Source: Intoshia linei
Taxonomy: Eukaryota > Orthonectida > Rhopaluridae
Assembly: GCA_001642005.1 (NCBI GenBank)
Contig: LWCA01000083.1
Span: 1-57,556 of the forward strand
Direction of reading: 5' to 3'
DNA length: 57,556 nucleotides
Under the pieces are notes generated by a model. It was not told where the DNA came from, made no database searches, and was given only the letters and a program-made list of their open reading frames with translations. Position 1 is the stretch's first letter. Each line of letters starts with the position of its first letter. Positions 1 to 11,500 of the stretch are shown here, in pieces. A program made the translations under genes and the position numbers.

Positions 1-120
1 TCCTTATCATTTGCAAGCGTGACAGTTAATTCAAATTTTTCTATCCAATCTTTTAGATCTACTCTAAATTTTCCAAACTTATCAAATAATTCTGGTAGTG
101 GTTTCAATATATTGTTCATT
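1..120 (-). CDS. Partial ORF, N-terminus of a probable retrotransposon gag-like protein
   Basis: Reading the minus strand from the ATG at 120 gives 40 open codons that run off the left edge. The peptide has the arrangement PLPELFDKF, then DLKDWIEKFELTVTLAN. A Pro-Pro/Phe stretch followed by a W-I-x-K-F-E helix is the usual start of gypsy-type gag proteins of insertion elements. Only this beginning is visible, so no protease, reverse transcriptase or LTR can be checked. It could equally be the first exon of an unrelated cellular gene. Confidence 0.35.
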
Positions 121-1141
121 TTGAGAATTTATTTAAATTGTAATAAAATTTAAGTGTAAAAACAATTTAGTAATTTTAATTCAAGACAATAAAACAAATA
201 ATTAAATAATCTATGGATACCATCTATAGTGAAGAAATGTTTACTACAAAAACAAGTTTGATTTTTAGTGTTTGTATTATTATTAATTTTGTGACATTTT
301 TATCACTTTTCCAAAACAATTTCATGTGATTTTTCTCAACTGAACTATAAAAATATGCTTCACATCATGTATCCAATATTAAAGATGAAATCTCAAATGT
401 TGGGACTAAAAAACTTTCTTTTAAAAATATTTTAAGTTGACTCATGAAAATAATAAATACATACATTGCTATTAAGAAGAGGATATTTATGAATTTCAAA
501 AAATTGAAATTTTTAGTCTTGTTTCAATTTGGATTTTTTTTTGAAACAAACTTTTAGAGGGGGGTTTTTAGTAAATTTTTTTTTAACTAAAATTTCAAGA
601 GGGGTTGTCGTGAGATTTTCAAAATTTTCTATGAAACAGTATAATCTTATATTGGGATACTTTTTCGATAATAAATACTCTCAGAACGTACCCCTCTCAG
701 TATGTGTGTGGATTTCATCAGAATGTCACTTCAAAAACAAAAATGTATGTTAAATTTAATAATAGTATAATAGAATTTATATTGGGTAAGATTTATTAAA
801 AAGTGTATAATAAACTAAAATAATCAAGTTCAAATTAATATTAATTTAAAAACTTTAAACGTGATGCGTAACTCATCGGCACAATTTTGCCGAATTTTAA
901 TGGCAACATGATGTTTGTAATAATAGTACTAGACTAATTTTTCCTACCTAAAATAGAGATTCAAATTTGTGAATCAACCTAATCCATATATTAAATGTAT
1001 AATTCGTATTTTATATTTATAATAAATAATAAAAATTTTAATATTTAACTTGATCAAGATTCAAATCTTGACAACAAAATATAACCAAAACAAAAAATGA
1101 AATTAACGATATAAATATATAATTATTAATTACAAACAAAA
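121..1141. other. Intergenic, no gene seen
   Basis: About 1 kb of A+T-rich sequence between the gag-like start and DRC5. The open frame at 529-753 is a low-complexity run of T and G homopolymers and looks non-coding. A short hairpin (TCGGCA, six-base loop, TGCCGA) lies near 877-894. The DRC5 start is preceded by an A-rich leader (acaaacaaaaATG), a good animal initiation context. Confidence 0.5.
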
Positions 1142-4100
1142 ATGAGTGAAGACAATACATCTATAAAACCAGAAAGTTATAAAAAACAAGACTCGGTAAC
1201 GAGTAATGTAATGGATGAAACACAAGAAACAAAACAAACACGCCGAATCATAACCGAAGATGTAACATGGTCATTAGAAATGTTGCCTCGTTTATCAAAA
1301 CTATGTTTAGATACAATAATTGAAAAATTTGTTGAATTTGATCTAAACGTTATTGACAGTTTGGCGGAAAACGATAAATTGGAACTATTAAACACAGTGT
1401 CATTAAAATTACCTTTAGAAATTAGTAGTGTAGTGTTTGCTGAAGAAGAACTGTTCTGGAAAAGAAAATGCTGTGACAAATTTACCGTAGTGGATGTATC
1501 ACAATATAGCAATTGTTATCGGAGAATGTATTTTGAGAAAACCTTGAAAGATATAATTGAAAATTACATACCCAACGCAGATTTTGAATATCAAAAACGG
1601 AAAAGTGAGTTGGAAAATTCGGTAAATAGAAAACATGTTCGATTTGATAAATTCAGCGAATATCGCGACGATAGAGCATATAATATTCAACATTTTCATG
1701 AAGATGATTTTAAAAAATTACATTCTGGTAACATTGTTCAAAATCAAACGTGGGGAACGTTACATCAACATTTGTGGAGTTTTATTGGAGTGTGCGGACA
1801 ATTTATTCATAAACTCAACATAGAACAATTATTGTGTCCTATTGAATCGGCTGTTAAAAGTATGTATTTATTAATTTCAATTTTATATACTTTAATTATA
1901 CAAAGTTTGTAATGCGTAGCAAGAAAATATTGTTGTTGATGGGTGGTAGGTCGTATTCTAATTTATTTCACATCAATTTGATTGAAATCACATTATTTCC
2001 GATCCCTGTCCAGGAGGAGGTTCGATAGGGTCTGTATGTCTGAGATTCATGGATTCATTGCTTTTATTATATTTATGTTAGTACAGGCGTACTTACTCTT
2101 TTTGACTGATGTAAAATTTATGTTTTATGATGTATTTTATTATTATGTATGATGTTTACCAAATACTAAATACTATTACAATACTAAATTTATTCTTTAG
2201 TACAAATTTTTTTTTAATTTGTCTGTGTGTTACCGCTTCATTAAAAAATTAAACGTCCTAGAATTTAAAAAAACAAACAATTTCTAACATAGTTTTTTGA
2301 TGGTGATGTTTTATCGCCAATTTAATTGTCAGAAATTGAGCCCTTCAGGGTCATAAACCTAAATAACAATTTTTTATTGAAAATATTCCAATAATTTTAA
2401 AAACAAATTCTGGAAGTGTTTTAAAATAATTTTTAATCGACTAGAATTCATAGTTTACATACTATACATTTTATGGTAAAATGAAAAATTTTTTATGGTC
2501 ATTTAATTTTAAATTATATTAGATAATGATAATCTGTCAAAGGACAAAAAAGAAAGCGGAAAAAATACTGAATCAAAGGATAATATTGAAAGCGAATCAG
2601 ATTCTGATAGCAACGAAGAAACCATGAAAGATCATTTAGATTTTGGATTGATACTCCCAAAACTGAGCAATCTTACTCATTTATCAATAGTAAATTTTAT
2701 TCATATAAATCACATGTCCATTTATAAACCTTATATACCAGGGGTCTCATACTCGTATCTGCTTTCCATGACTAAAAAATATAAATTTTGTATCAATAAT
2801 TAACGTAATCATCACTTTATAAAATATATTTCAGATAAATTTTACCAATATTGAAAAGCATTATAATAAATATAAAAATAATAATAACAAAGTTGTACTT
2901 TTATTAATTCGTTGTTGTAGTTTTAATTTAAATTTTAAACAAAATGTTTTGAAAATGAGAATTTGACAATGAAAAAAAATTCGAAAGAATGAATTATAGA
3001 AATTTCCACCCATATTTCTTTATTGAAAATGTATAGACATTCAATACAAATATTTTTTTGAAAACTGTAAGATGATTATTTACTTTTTAATTTTAATCCA
3101 ACATTTGAAAAATAATAATAAGGTTGATAATATATTTAAAATTATTTTTCGCAGGGAATACGAAGATTTCTGGGTTAAAATTTTGTATTTATATCAAATG
3201 GAATAAGCTCTATCAGAATAATCTTTTTTTTAATTTTACGATCATTAATTATTTCAAATTTTTTGTTTTAATAAAATAGTTTTGAAGTAAAAAAAAATGA
3301 ATATTAAAGTGCTTTTTTGACGATGAAGGCGTCACTTAATCAGATTGAAATTTTTTGTGTGTGCTAACGGCATATAACTGTATTATCCGTAATTTTTTTT
3401 AAATTGTATTCTATTCTATCTTAGACTGTTTTCATTTTTAAAAAAAACAGTAATTTGGGTTTTGACCGTGGAAATTACCTGTTTTGTAGTTACCATTTAT
3501 GATAATGCTTATGAATTTAAAAACAATTCCAGAATGTATGTTGTATACAATTATAAGACTTTTTTAATTTTTACAAAAAAGAGTAATTTAAGGTTTTGGC
3601 CATGAAGATATAAGATTTTGAATTTGAAAATTATCATAATATTGATGAAGTTAAAACTTTTCATTAGAATATGTAATTTGTATAATTCTAGGACGGGTTT
3701 AATTTAAAAATAAATAACAATTGGGTTTTTAACCTTGAAGGACTTAATTTCTGAAATTGAAATTTACGATAAAACAACACTCTGGAAAAACGGTTATAAG
3801 AATATGGAATTTGTAAAACTCAAATCCCCTTACTTTCCTGAATAAACTGGAACAAATAAATAAACAGACATACATTTTTAACCATTTTACTTTATGCATT
3901 AAATCAATACATATAAGGACACGTAAGGACTATTAAATTACCATTTCAATGAAATTATTCAAATTTTATTATACCGAATATGAAATACATGTAATTCTCC
4001 AAATAACATTTCCGAGATGGAATTTTTTCTGCATGCTAATTAATAAAAATATATATTAGCTATGATTATTTTAAGATTTAAGATAAAATTTCTGAGGGTA

Positions 4101-6891
4101 AAATTGACCTTACCTTCTGCGCCACAAAAAATTGAGTCGGAATTTGTGTTGTATAAATTTTTGGATATGTCAGCTTTCTAGATATATGTTAATGTATACA
4201 ACAACCTTTTAACTGCTTTGAGTTTATATAAATAAGGATAAGTTTTAGTAATTGGCTTATGTGCGCATTACATAAGTATATCCAATATCGCTAAATTTGG
4301 AGGGATTTTAATTTAATGAGTACTCATTCGATTCCGTTTACCCTAAAAACAACTAAAAACTACAATGAAACGATAAAAAAATATAACAATAACTTTTTAT
4401 ATAACATTTAATCATAAACATAAATATACATACAATACACATAATATACATAAAATTTAACATAAAATCAAGCAATAATGTTATAAAATCCTTTTCCGAG
4501 TGTTGCGCAGTATTAACCTTATAATGAAACAAATTAAAAAATACACATTTAGGAATACAGAGTAAAGCATTGTGGTATGAATTTCACTTGGTCCTTTTTT
4601 AAATTTACACAGCGTGATTGCATGCAATTGGCTAGAGCCTTGCAGAACCATAAACAATTACAACACTTATCTCTAACAAATTCTGGTGTAACAGACGATC
4701 AAATCCGAGTCTTGATTGCTCATTTAATGGAACATCCATCTTTACAAGAACTTAATGTTTCTCACAACAATATATCTGACCGTGGAGCTCGTGCATTAGG
4801 AAAAATATTGACCTCTAAATCAAAATTAACTAGCCTTTCTGCAGCAGACAATGAAATTGGAGTTGCAGGTTTACAAGCTATTGCTTTTGCTCTCACGAAA
4901 AATGACACTCTTATATCATTAGATCTTCATTTGAATAGCATTGGTGATGTTGGTGGTCAGGTAGGTTAAATTTATCAAATATACATTGAATCGTGAAATT
5001 TAGGCTATTGGGTACGCTTTAGTAAAAAATCAGACCTTGCAAAAAATTGATTTGTCTGGAAACAATTTATCGAAATCAACAGCAGAGATATTATCCCAAG
5101 TTATTATGAAAAATAAAAGTATCATTTCGATCAATATAAGCGCAAATAAGCTCGGACCCGACGGAGGTAAATGCTTGCGAGAAGGCATGGAAAAAAATTC
5201 AAACATTATAAATATGGATATTCGACTAACGGATTGGTAAATTTTAACTTATATAAAATGGGACGCGATTTTTGTTTATCTGTGTGTGTGTTATTTTTTT
5301 GAAATAACTAGCACTCTTAGAATTTTTTAAAGACCACATTTCAATTATAGTTTTTTCCGGGACGTATAATAAGATAAATTTAAACCTCCCAATTTCACAT
5401 CTTAAGGGTCAAAAACCCCTGTTGTCCCTCTTTTTGAAAATTAAACGAATTGAAAAATTTAAAAAATATATATACGCTGATGCTGATTTTAAAATCATAA
5501 ACATTATCATAAATTTAAATTTAAAAAAATTATACCTTCATGACCACAACCACAAATTCCCTTCCTTTTTTTCAAAACAGCCCTAGAATTTCAAACAATT
5601 TACAGGTAGTAGAGTTGTATCATGTTAACACACATAAAAAATTTCAACCCCAGAAATGTATGCATTCCCGGTGAAAAATAATTTTTAATATATTATCAAC
5701 CAATATTTTTCAAATATTTCGAATTAAAATAAAAATGAAAATGCAAATTGATCCTACAATTTTAAAAATAAAGTGCGATTGTACGTCTACACATTTCCAA
5801 TTATAATAAAAATCTATATAATTCATTCCTTCGCAATTTTTAAATTTTAAATTTTTATTTTCCAAACATTTTGAACAACATCTACGGCAACGAATTTATA
5901 GAAGTTTTGATACTAACTTAATTTGAAAATACTAAAAAGAAAAGTAACATTCACAAGAAAAAAGGCCAAAAGTATGGACACATTTTTAAAATCAATCATT
6001 TATATATTACAATCCTTTGCAATAATGGTAAAATTAATTATTCAATTAATTATTGATACACAATTGGCATTTTTAAGTATTTATTAAATTGGTTCTGAAT
6101 ATATATCATCACATTGAAAATTGAAAATGACAAAATAGGTTTTTATAATTTTATTTTGCTAGAATTTATGCTATTTAAGACAATTTTTAGGATTGGACTG
6201 TTTTTACTTTATTTTTAATATTATACACACATTTTGTCTAATAAAATTGGACTGTTTTTACTTTATTTTTAATATTATACACACATTCTGTCTAATAAAA
6301 TTAAAAAGTTTTAACTTTATTTTTAATATTATACACACATTCTGTCTAATAAATTAAAAAAATGGGATAATAATTGTTTATAAAATTCTTTACGCAAATT
6401 TTAAAAAAAAAATTAAGATGGAATAATTCACTTTAAAGTAAAAAGTAATGTGATATGATGGTTTCACCTGAACAAAATTTGGGAACCACTTTTTTAAAGG
6501 ATTGATAATAGTTAATAGTAGGATTTTTAAGTTAGATTTTCAACGGTTTATTTTTTTGGGATAATAAAAGAGTGCCCTCGGCAGAGATAGGTGCTATTTG
6601 TACGTAGTACAAAACACCCAAGCTAGTAATGTATATTTTTTACCGTATTGTGTTCTTCAAAATTTTATTGTATTACAATAGTTACTAAACTTTTTTTATA
6701 TACAAACGTACTGTGTAGTAATGTTATTGTAGCAATTTTAATAGTTAAAAATTTTGCCTTTATAATTAATCATTTATACATTTTTATTTAGTGGACAAGA
6801 AGTTGACTTTTCTATGGAACAAGTAATCAATAGAAATCGAGCATTACCTGAAAATGTACAATATAATACGTACACTTTTGATATGAATTAA
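1142..6891 (+). CDS. DRC5: Dynein regulatory complex subunit 5 (TCTE1), leucine-rich repeat protein
   Basis: Five exons are proposed: 1142-1859, 2523-2689, 4553-4960, 5004-5236, 6792-6891. All junctions are GT-AG and the phases close into 541 codons (human TCTE1 is about 500). The N-terminus carries the family stretch TEDVTWSLEMLPRLSKLC. The exon 2/3 junction recreates the diagnostic YRVKxCGMNFxW block. About seven leucine-rich repeats follow (for example LQELNVSHNNISDRGARAL and LQKIDLSGNNLS), ending in MDIRLTDC and a short C-terminal tail. DRC5 belongs to the nexin-dynein regulatory complex that links axonemal doublets in motile cilia and sperm flagella. An acidic low-complexity stretch (SDSDSNEE) lies in exon 2. 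The last 33 codons are isolated in an exon lying between inverted copies of a dispersed repeat. Exon 1 reads through its donor to a stop at 1912. Family assignment is secure; the exon 2 ends are the least certain part. Confidence 0.9.
2840..3870 (+). repeat. Dispersed modular repeat family, copy in DRC5 intron 2
   Basis: This stretch shares blocks in order with 50566-51645: a segment near 2840-2930 (ACCAATATTGAAAAGCATTA type), an AATACGAAGATTTCTGGG block near 3158, then several diverged modules of roughly 120 bp. Each module contains a GGTTTTGACC/GGTTTTGGCC-like core (3460, 3595, 3725). The 3' end is degraded (AAATAAATAAACAGACATAC near 3858). No ORF is present. Confidence 0.6.
5250..6615 (-). 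repeat. Dispersed modular repeat family, near full-length copy in DRC5 intron 4
   Basis: Read on the minus strand from about 6615, this copy begins with the family head (GTACTACGTACAAA, then CTCTGCCGAGGGC). It continues through the GGTTCCCAAA-like block near 6485, includes the 54-bp tandem at 6193, and ends at about 5250 in the ACACACACAGATAAAC-type tail. It is about 1.36 kb long with no coding capacity. It lies in opposite orientation to the copy starting at about 6930. Confidence 0.6.
6193..6354. repeat. 54-bp tandem repeat, three copies
   Basis: Three head-to-tail copies of a 54-bp unit begin at 6193, 6247 and 6301. Each contains CTTTATTTTTAATATTATAC followed by ACACATT(C/T)TGTCTAATAAA. 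Copies 1 and 2 are nearly identical; copy 3 has changes in its first 15 bases. It lies in the last DRC5 intron within a dispersed-repeat copy. Confidence 0.85.
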
Positions 6892-8563
6892 ACATTTTAT
6901 TTACAACTTATAATAAGTACTTATTATTATATTATGTACTTCGTACAAACCGCATCTGGCTCTGCCGAGGGCGGACTTATTTAATTCCATCAAAAAAATA
7001 AATTCAACAATAAAACCTTGCTAAAATGCTACAATTCACTATTATCAATCAGCTACAGTAGTGGTTCCCAAACTTTTTTTATCATGAATCGGTATTTTCA
7101 CATTATCTTTTAATTTCACTTAATTTTATTTTGTTAACACATGTACATTGTGCAAAGCATTTTAAAATTGTTTAATTGTGTGGCAATTTTTTTTAAAAAC
7201 CAAGAGCTTTCAAATTTTTAAAAACAAAAATTCTGAAACAGTTTTTACCTGCAATCCGTTTATGATAAAATTAAATTTTAGAACTTTGCTTGTTTACATT
7301 AAAAAATTCCTTATCACCCAGTATTTTGTAAGTTAATTGTTTAACTCATGTTTAGTATAGTTTTAGTTTATAAATTCACAATTTTGCCAAACGTAAAATT
7401 CTATTTTCATTCCATTAATTTTTCAGAAAATAAGTGAGCAATTCCATCTAATATTATTTAATATTATATATTATTTTAATAATAATATTTATATATATGT
7501 TACAGGCAATTTGAATTATTAGTTACGTTGCTATTTAACCTAATTAATTAGAGTAAAATAACAGATTAAAAATACACAAAATTAAATATACAATTGAATT
7601 GGATAAAAAAATATTCTCTGGTGTGAACACCATAGAATATTTTTAATTTTTTTGTAAAATGGTTTGTAGGTAAAAAATTAATTTTAATATTTTAGTTTTA
7701 ATTGGGGTCTGTAGTCTCAATAACTAAGTTAAACTAAGCTTTAGTTACTAAAGTTGACTCTAAATCTCACTCTCCAAATCTTAAATTAAGAAAATAATGA
7801 ATGTGTTTAACAGATTTTGTTAAACTAAGCTTTAGTTATCAAAGTTTGCTATAGACAATTAATCTTTACAAATATAATTTTCACCTTGCCTGCTGCACGC
7901 TGTAACATATATAATATTGGCCTAATGTTTTAATTTATTAATAGGTAATGTTTAAAAATTACTTAAGTATGTCAAAATTATGATGACCAATGCAATTTTC
8001 AACTGTTATTTTTAGTTTTTAGGCAATAAAGTATTGATTGGACGTTATACCTAGAAAATACGTTTTGTTAATTTGTGTTCATTTTTGAAATTTATTGAGT
8101 TACAAAACAGTTGTCATTAATATACATTAACAGTTTGCCAAATACGTAGATTATAAAAGATATTAACATTTTATCATACATTAAATGTTCTTTACTAAAT
8201 TTAAGATTACCAAATCAAAGTATTTTTGTGTTATTATGATTTTATATTTTTATCGTTTTTAACCTTTGTTCGTTTACAAATATCAATGTGTTTTTTTTCT
8301 TATCAAAATTTAAGGTGCGCCAAATGTTTATTTATTTCATAGATGCGCCCTGAAGTAAAAAATGTTAAAAAACACTGCTGCAAACTGTAGTATATTCGTA
8401 TCTAAATTTAAGATTCTAAGCATATCAATTGATAAAAAATGTAGTTTATTTTAAATTTAAATTGAATACAAAAATACAATTGTAAAAACGACATAACTTT
8501 AGGAATCAAATTTTATTTATAAAACAATTATAAATTTTCCACGATAATTGATAAAAACATAAA
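6892..8563. other. DRC5-TBCD intergenic region with a repeat head
   Basis: No gene is seen. From about 6930 to 7100 lies a forward copy of the dispersed repeat head (ACTTCGTACAAAC, CTCTGCCGAGGGCG, then GTGGTTCCCAAACTT). Two copies of a TTAAACTAAGCTTTAGTTA motif lie about 95 bp apart (7729 and 7825). A strong hairpin is at 7607-7644. Near 8320-8370 is a piece (AAGGTGCGCCAAATG) that also occurs inverted inside the element at 53899-54118. Confidence 0.55.
7607..7644. repeat. Near-perfect 18-bp-arm hairpin
   Basis: The left arm AAAAATATTCTCTGGTGT and right arm ACACCATAGAATATTTTT are reverse complements except at one position, with only GA between them. It lies about 920 bp upstream of the TBCD start, outside any gene. 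The length and tight loop suggest a relic of a fold-back element rather than a terminator. Confidence 0.75.
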
Positions 8564-11500
8564 ATGTTAAACAAATTAAATGAAAAAGTAGATGAACCAG
8601 AATTAAACGTATGTAAATTATTAGAATTTGTAGAATTTGATGAAATAATGAATTACATTAACGAACTATTACAACATGGAACATTGGAAGAATTTAAAAA
8701 GGATAAATTCAAGTCAATTTTTGACAGATACCTTGAAAATGGAAATTTATTTACAAAACACATGAAAAAAATGACTGAACCTCTACTAAAACTGATTAAA
8801 ACATCAAAAAACGAATCAACATTTTTCACTAGTTGTGAATTAATCTATTACATATTCAAAGTAAAAGGAATTAAAAACATTTCAATTTACATGCCAAACG
8901 GAGTAGATGATTTAATATTTGTAGTAAGTAAATTAGAAAAAATTGATAAAGTTGACGAAGAAACTTGGTTCAGTATCTACATTTTATTAATTTGGTTATC
9001 GATAGTATGTTTAATACCATTTGATATGAAAATTTTTGAAACAAATCAAGATAAACTTGCAAACAGAATCTTGGACATTTCTAAAAAATTTTCGACTTAT
9101 TACGGAACAAATCAAGAAGGTGGAGCATTAGTAATTGGTAAATTCTTAGCTAGACCAGATATGAAAGATGCATTGCAAGTTTTTGTTGAAAATGTTACCG
9201 AAAATTTAGTTTCTCAAACTCTGAAATCGAATAATGAAATTGAGGGAAATGTTTTAGTATTGTGTCGAATTTTTAAAAATAATTGTAATGAAATGCATAA
9301 GAAACTTTCAATTCAATTGATTAATGAAATTCCAAATTTAGACCATTTGTTTGATTCAAAACAAGACAAAATTCGGCATTTTAGTATTAAAATGGTTCAA
9401 CATGCAATTTTGAGTCTTTTACCAATTAAAATGTCTAGTTGGCTTTATACTAGAAAAATTAAAAATACTATGGGCGTCGCTTATCAGACTGAAGGGGCAG
9501 ATAATAAAATGACTACACAAGTTTTGAATTGTATTCAATTGGGAATAGGACCAATTTTCTTTAAATTAGGGGACAAAAACTGCAAGGTTCGCTGGTCGGC
9601 AGCTAAAGGTATTTGCCGAATCGTGTGTCGTGTCAGTTTGGATGTAGCTCAAACTTTGATTGATGAACTTTGCAGCATTTTTACAGTTAAAAATACTACG
9701 TGTGAACTTGTTCATGGCATGTGTCTCGTGTTTGCGGAATTGGGTAGAAATGGAGCTCTATTACCAAAAAATATGCAAACTGTCTTTCCTCAAATATTGA
9801 TGGCTTTACAATTTGAACAACCCTTCATTTTTGGACCAACGGGAGAATTTGTGCGTGATGCCGCCTGTTTTACGTTGTGGTCTTTTTCAAGAACCTTTAC
9901 TATACAGGAAATTGAACATTTACTTTTAAACGTTGCACAACATTTGATACTTACTTTTTTGTTTGATCGTAGTGTGACTGTTAGAAGAGCTGCTTCAGCG
10001 GCTTTTCAAGAATTTTATGGTCGATTTAGTAAGATACCTCATGGTTTTGATATTATGATTAAATGCGATTTTTCTCAAGTTGGGATTCTGAAAAATTGTT
10101 TTTCTAATTTGGCGCAATTTGTTTGTAATTATGATGTGTATAGAAATATAATGTTTCATCACCTTTTGGAAAACCGGATGGTTCATTGGGATAGACAAAT
10201 TTCTTCTCTATCGGTTACTTGTCTCCAACTTTACGTTTTACCATATATTGATGAGGGGTACATAACTAATTATCTTTATCCAACATTACTGAAATATTTG
10301 GCATCTTCAGATGACGATAAAGTATATGGAGCCTTATTTTTTCTTTCTGACAGTAAAAACCTTTTTTACATTAAAGACTCTAAAAAACAAAAAAAAAATG
10401 AAACTTTTTTAGCCAATCTTGTAAAATCCCGTGATATCATGGGTGGCCTAGAAATGTTTCCAAAAATGTCAACATCAATCAAAGGAATATTTATGAAATT
10501 TGCTGCAGCAACCTTTGTAAAATGTCACGAAATGAACTGCAATACTTTAATCAAACAAAAAAACCACTATTTTGTAAAAAAATTTTTATATTGCAAAAAC
10601 GTCGAACCTTTTATATCAGAATTGTCTGAATCAATTGGAAAAATTTTAATTTCCAGTGAAAATGACATTAGCCGAGAATTTTATTTGGAAATGTACAAAA
10701 AGATTCCATTCAAAAAACGTACAGATTTAGTAGGTTATGATGAAATTTTAATTTGCATTTCTTCCATAAAATTTGTTTACAGACCCGCTAGTAAACAATC
10801 TTTTATGAATCAGAGTAAAAATCAAGAATTTATTCAAAACGTAATATCGAGATTGATAAATTGTCTGTCGATGGAAAAATATCTAAATTACGAAACGAGG
10901 AAAATTTATAAATTTAAATTACTCGCTATCGAAACTCTTGAAACGTATTTAAATATTGAACAATTGTCTTCCAAGTGGGTACGTAATATTGTTAAAGCTT
11001 TCATTTATTGCTTGAATGTTGAACGGTTTGATAATTTTGGAGATGTCGGATGTGAAATTAGATTAAAAGTTTTGATTTTATTTAAAAAGTATTTTAAGAG
11101 TCAAGACAAACAGTACCAATTTATTCGAAATCGGATTATTCAATTTTTAATTTATGGTGATTGTGATAAGTTCAATGACGGTCAAAAGGATGATGGAAAA
11201 AATTTACCGTTTTCGCAAAAATATGTATCGTTGGCATTGTGTATCAACCGACTTGTTCGCATTTCTCTGGAAGGCATTCAAAATTTATGCATTCAAGCAT
11301 CTGCTTGCTTGTTTTATGTTGTCAAATTTATTTGCCAATCTCACAATATTAATGAAATTAATGTTTTGAATATTCAGTTTAAAAAATTTATTGATAATGG
11401 ACAACATTCTATTAATAATATTAAGGTTGTCGTGACGTGTTTACAGTATGATTGGTTGACGTATGAAGGAATATTGGGTATTTCAAAATCTATTGGTGGA

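Noticed and set aside
529-753. 74-codon frame upstream of DRC5
   Set aside because: Runs of T and G homopolymer translated as Phe/Gly; no domain, no splice context.
1177-1512. 111-codon minus-strand frame in DRC5 exon 1
   Set aside because: Antisense shadow of a conserved exon.
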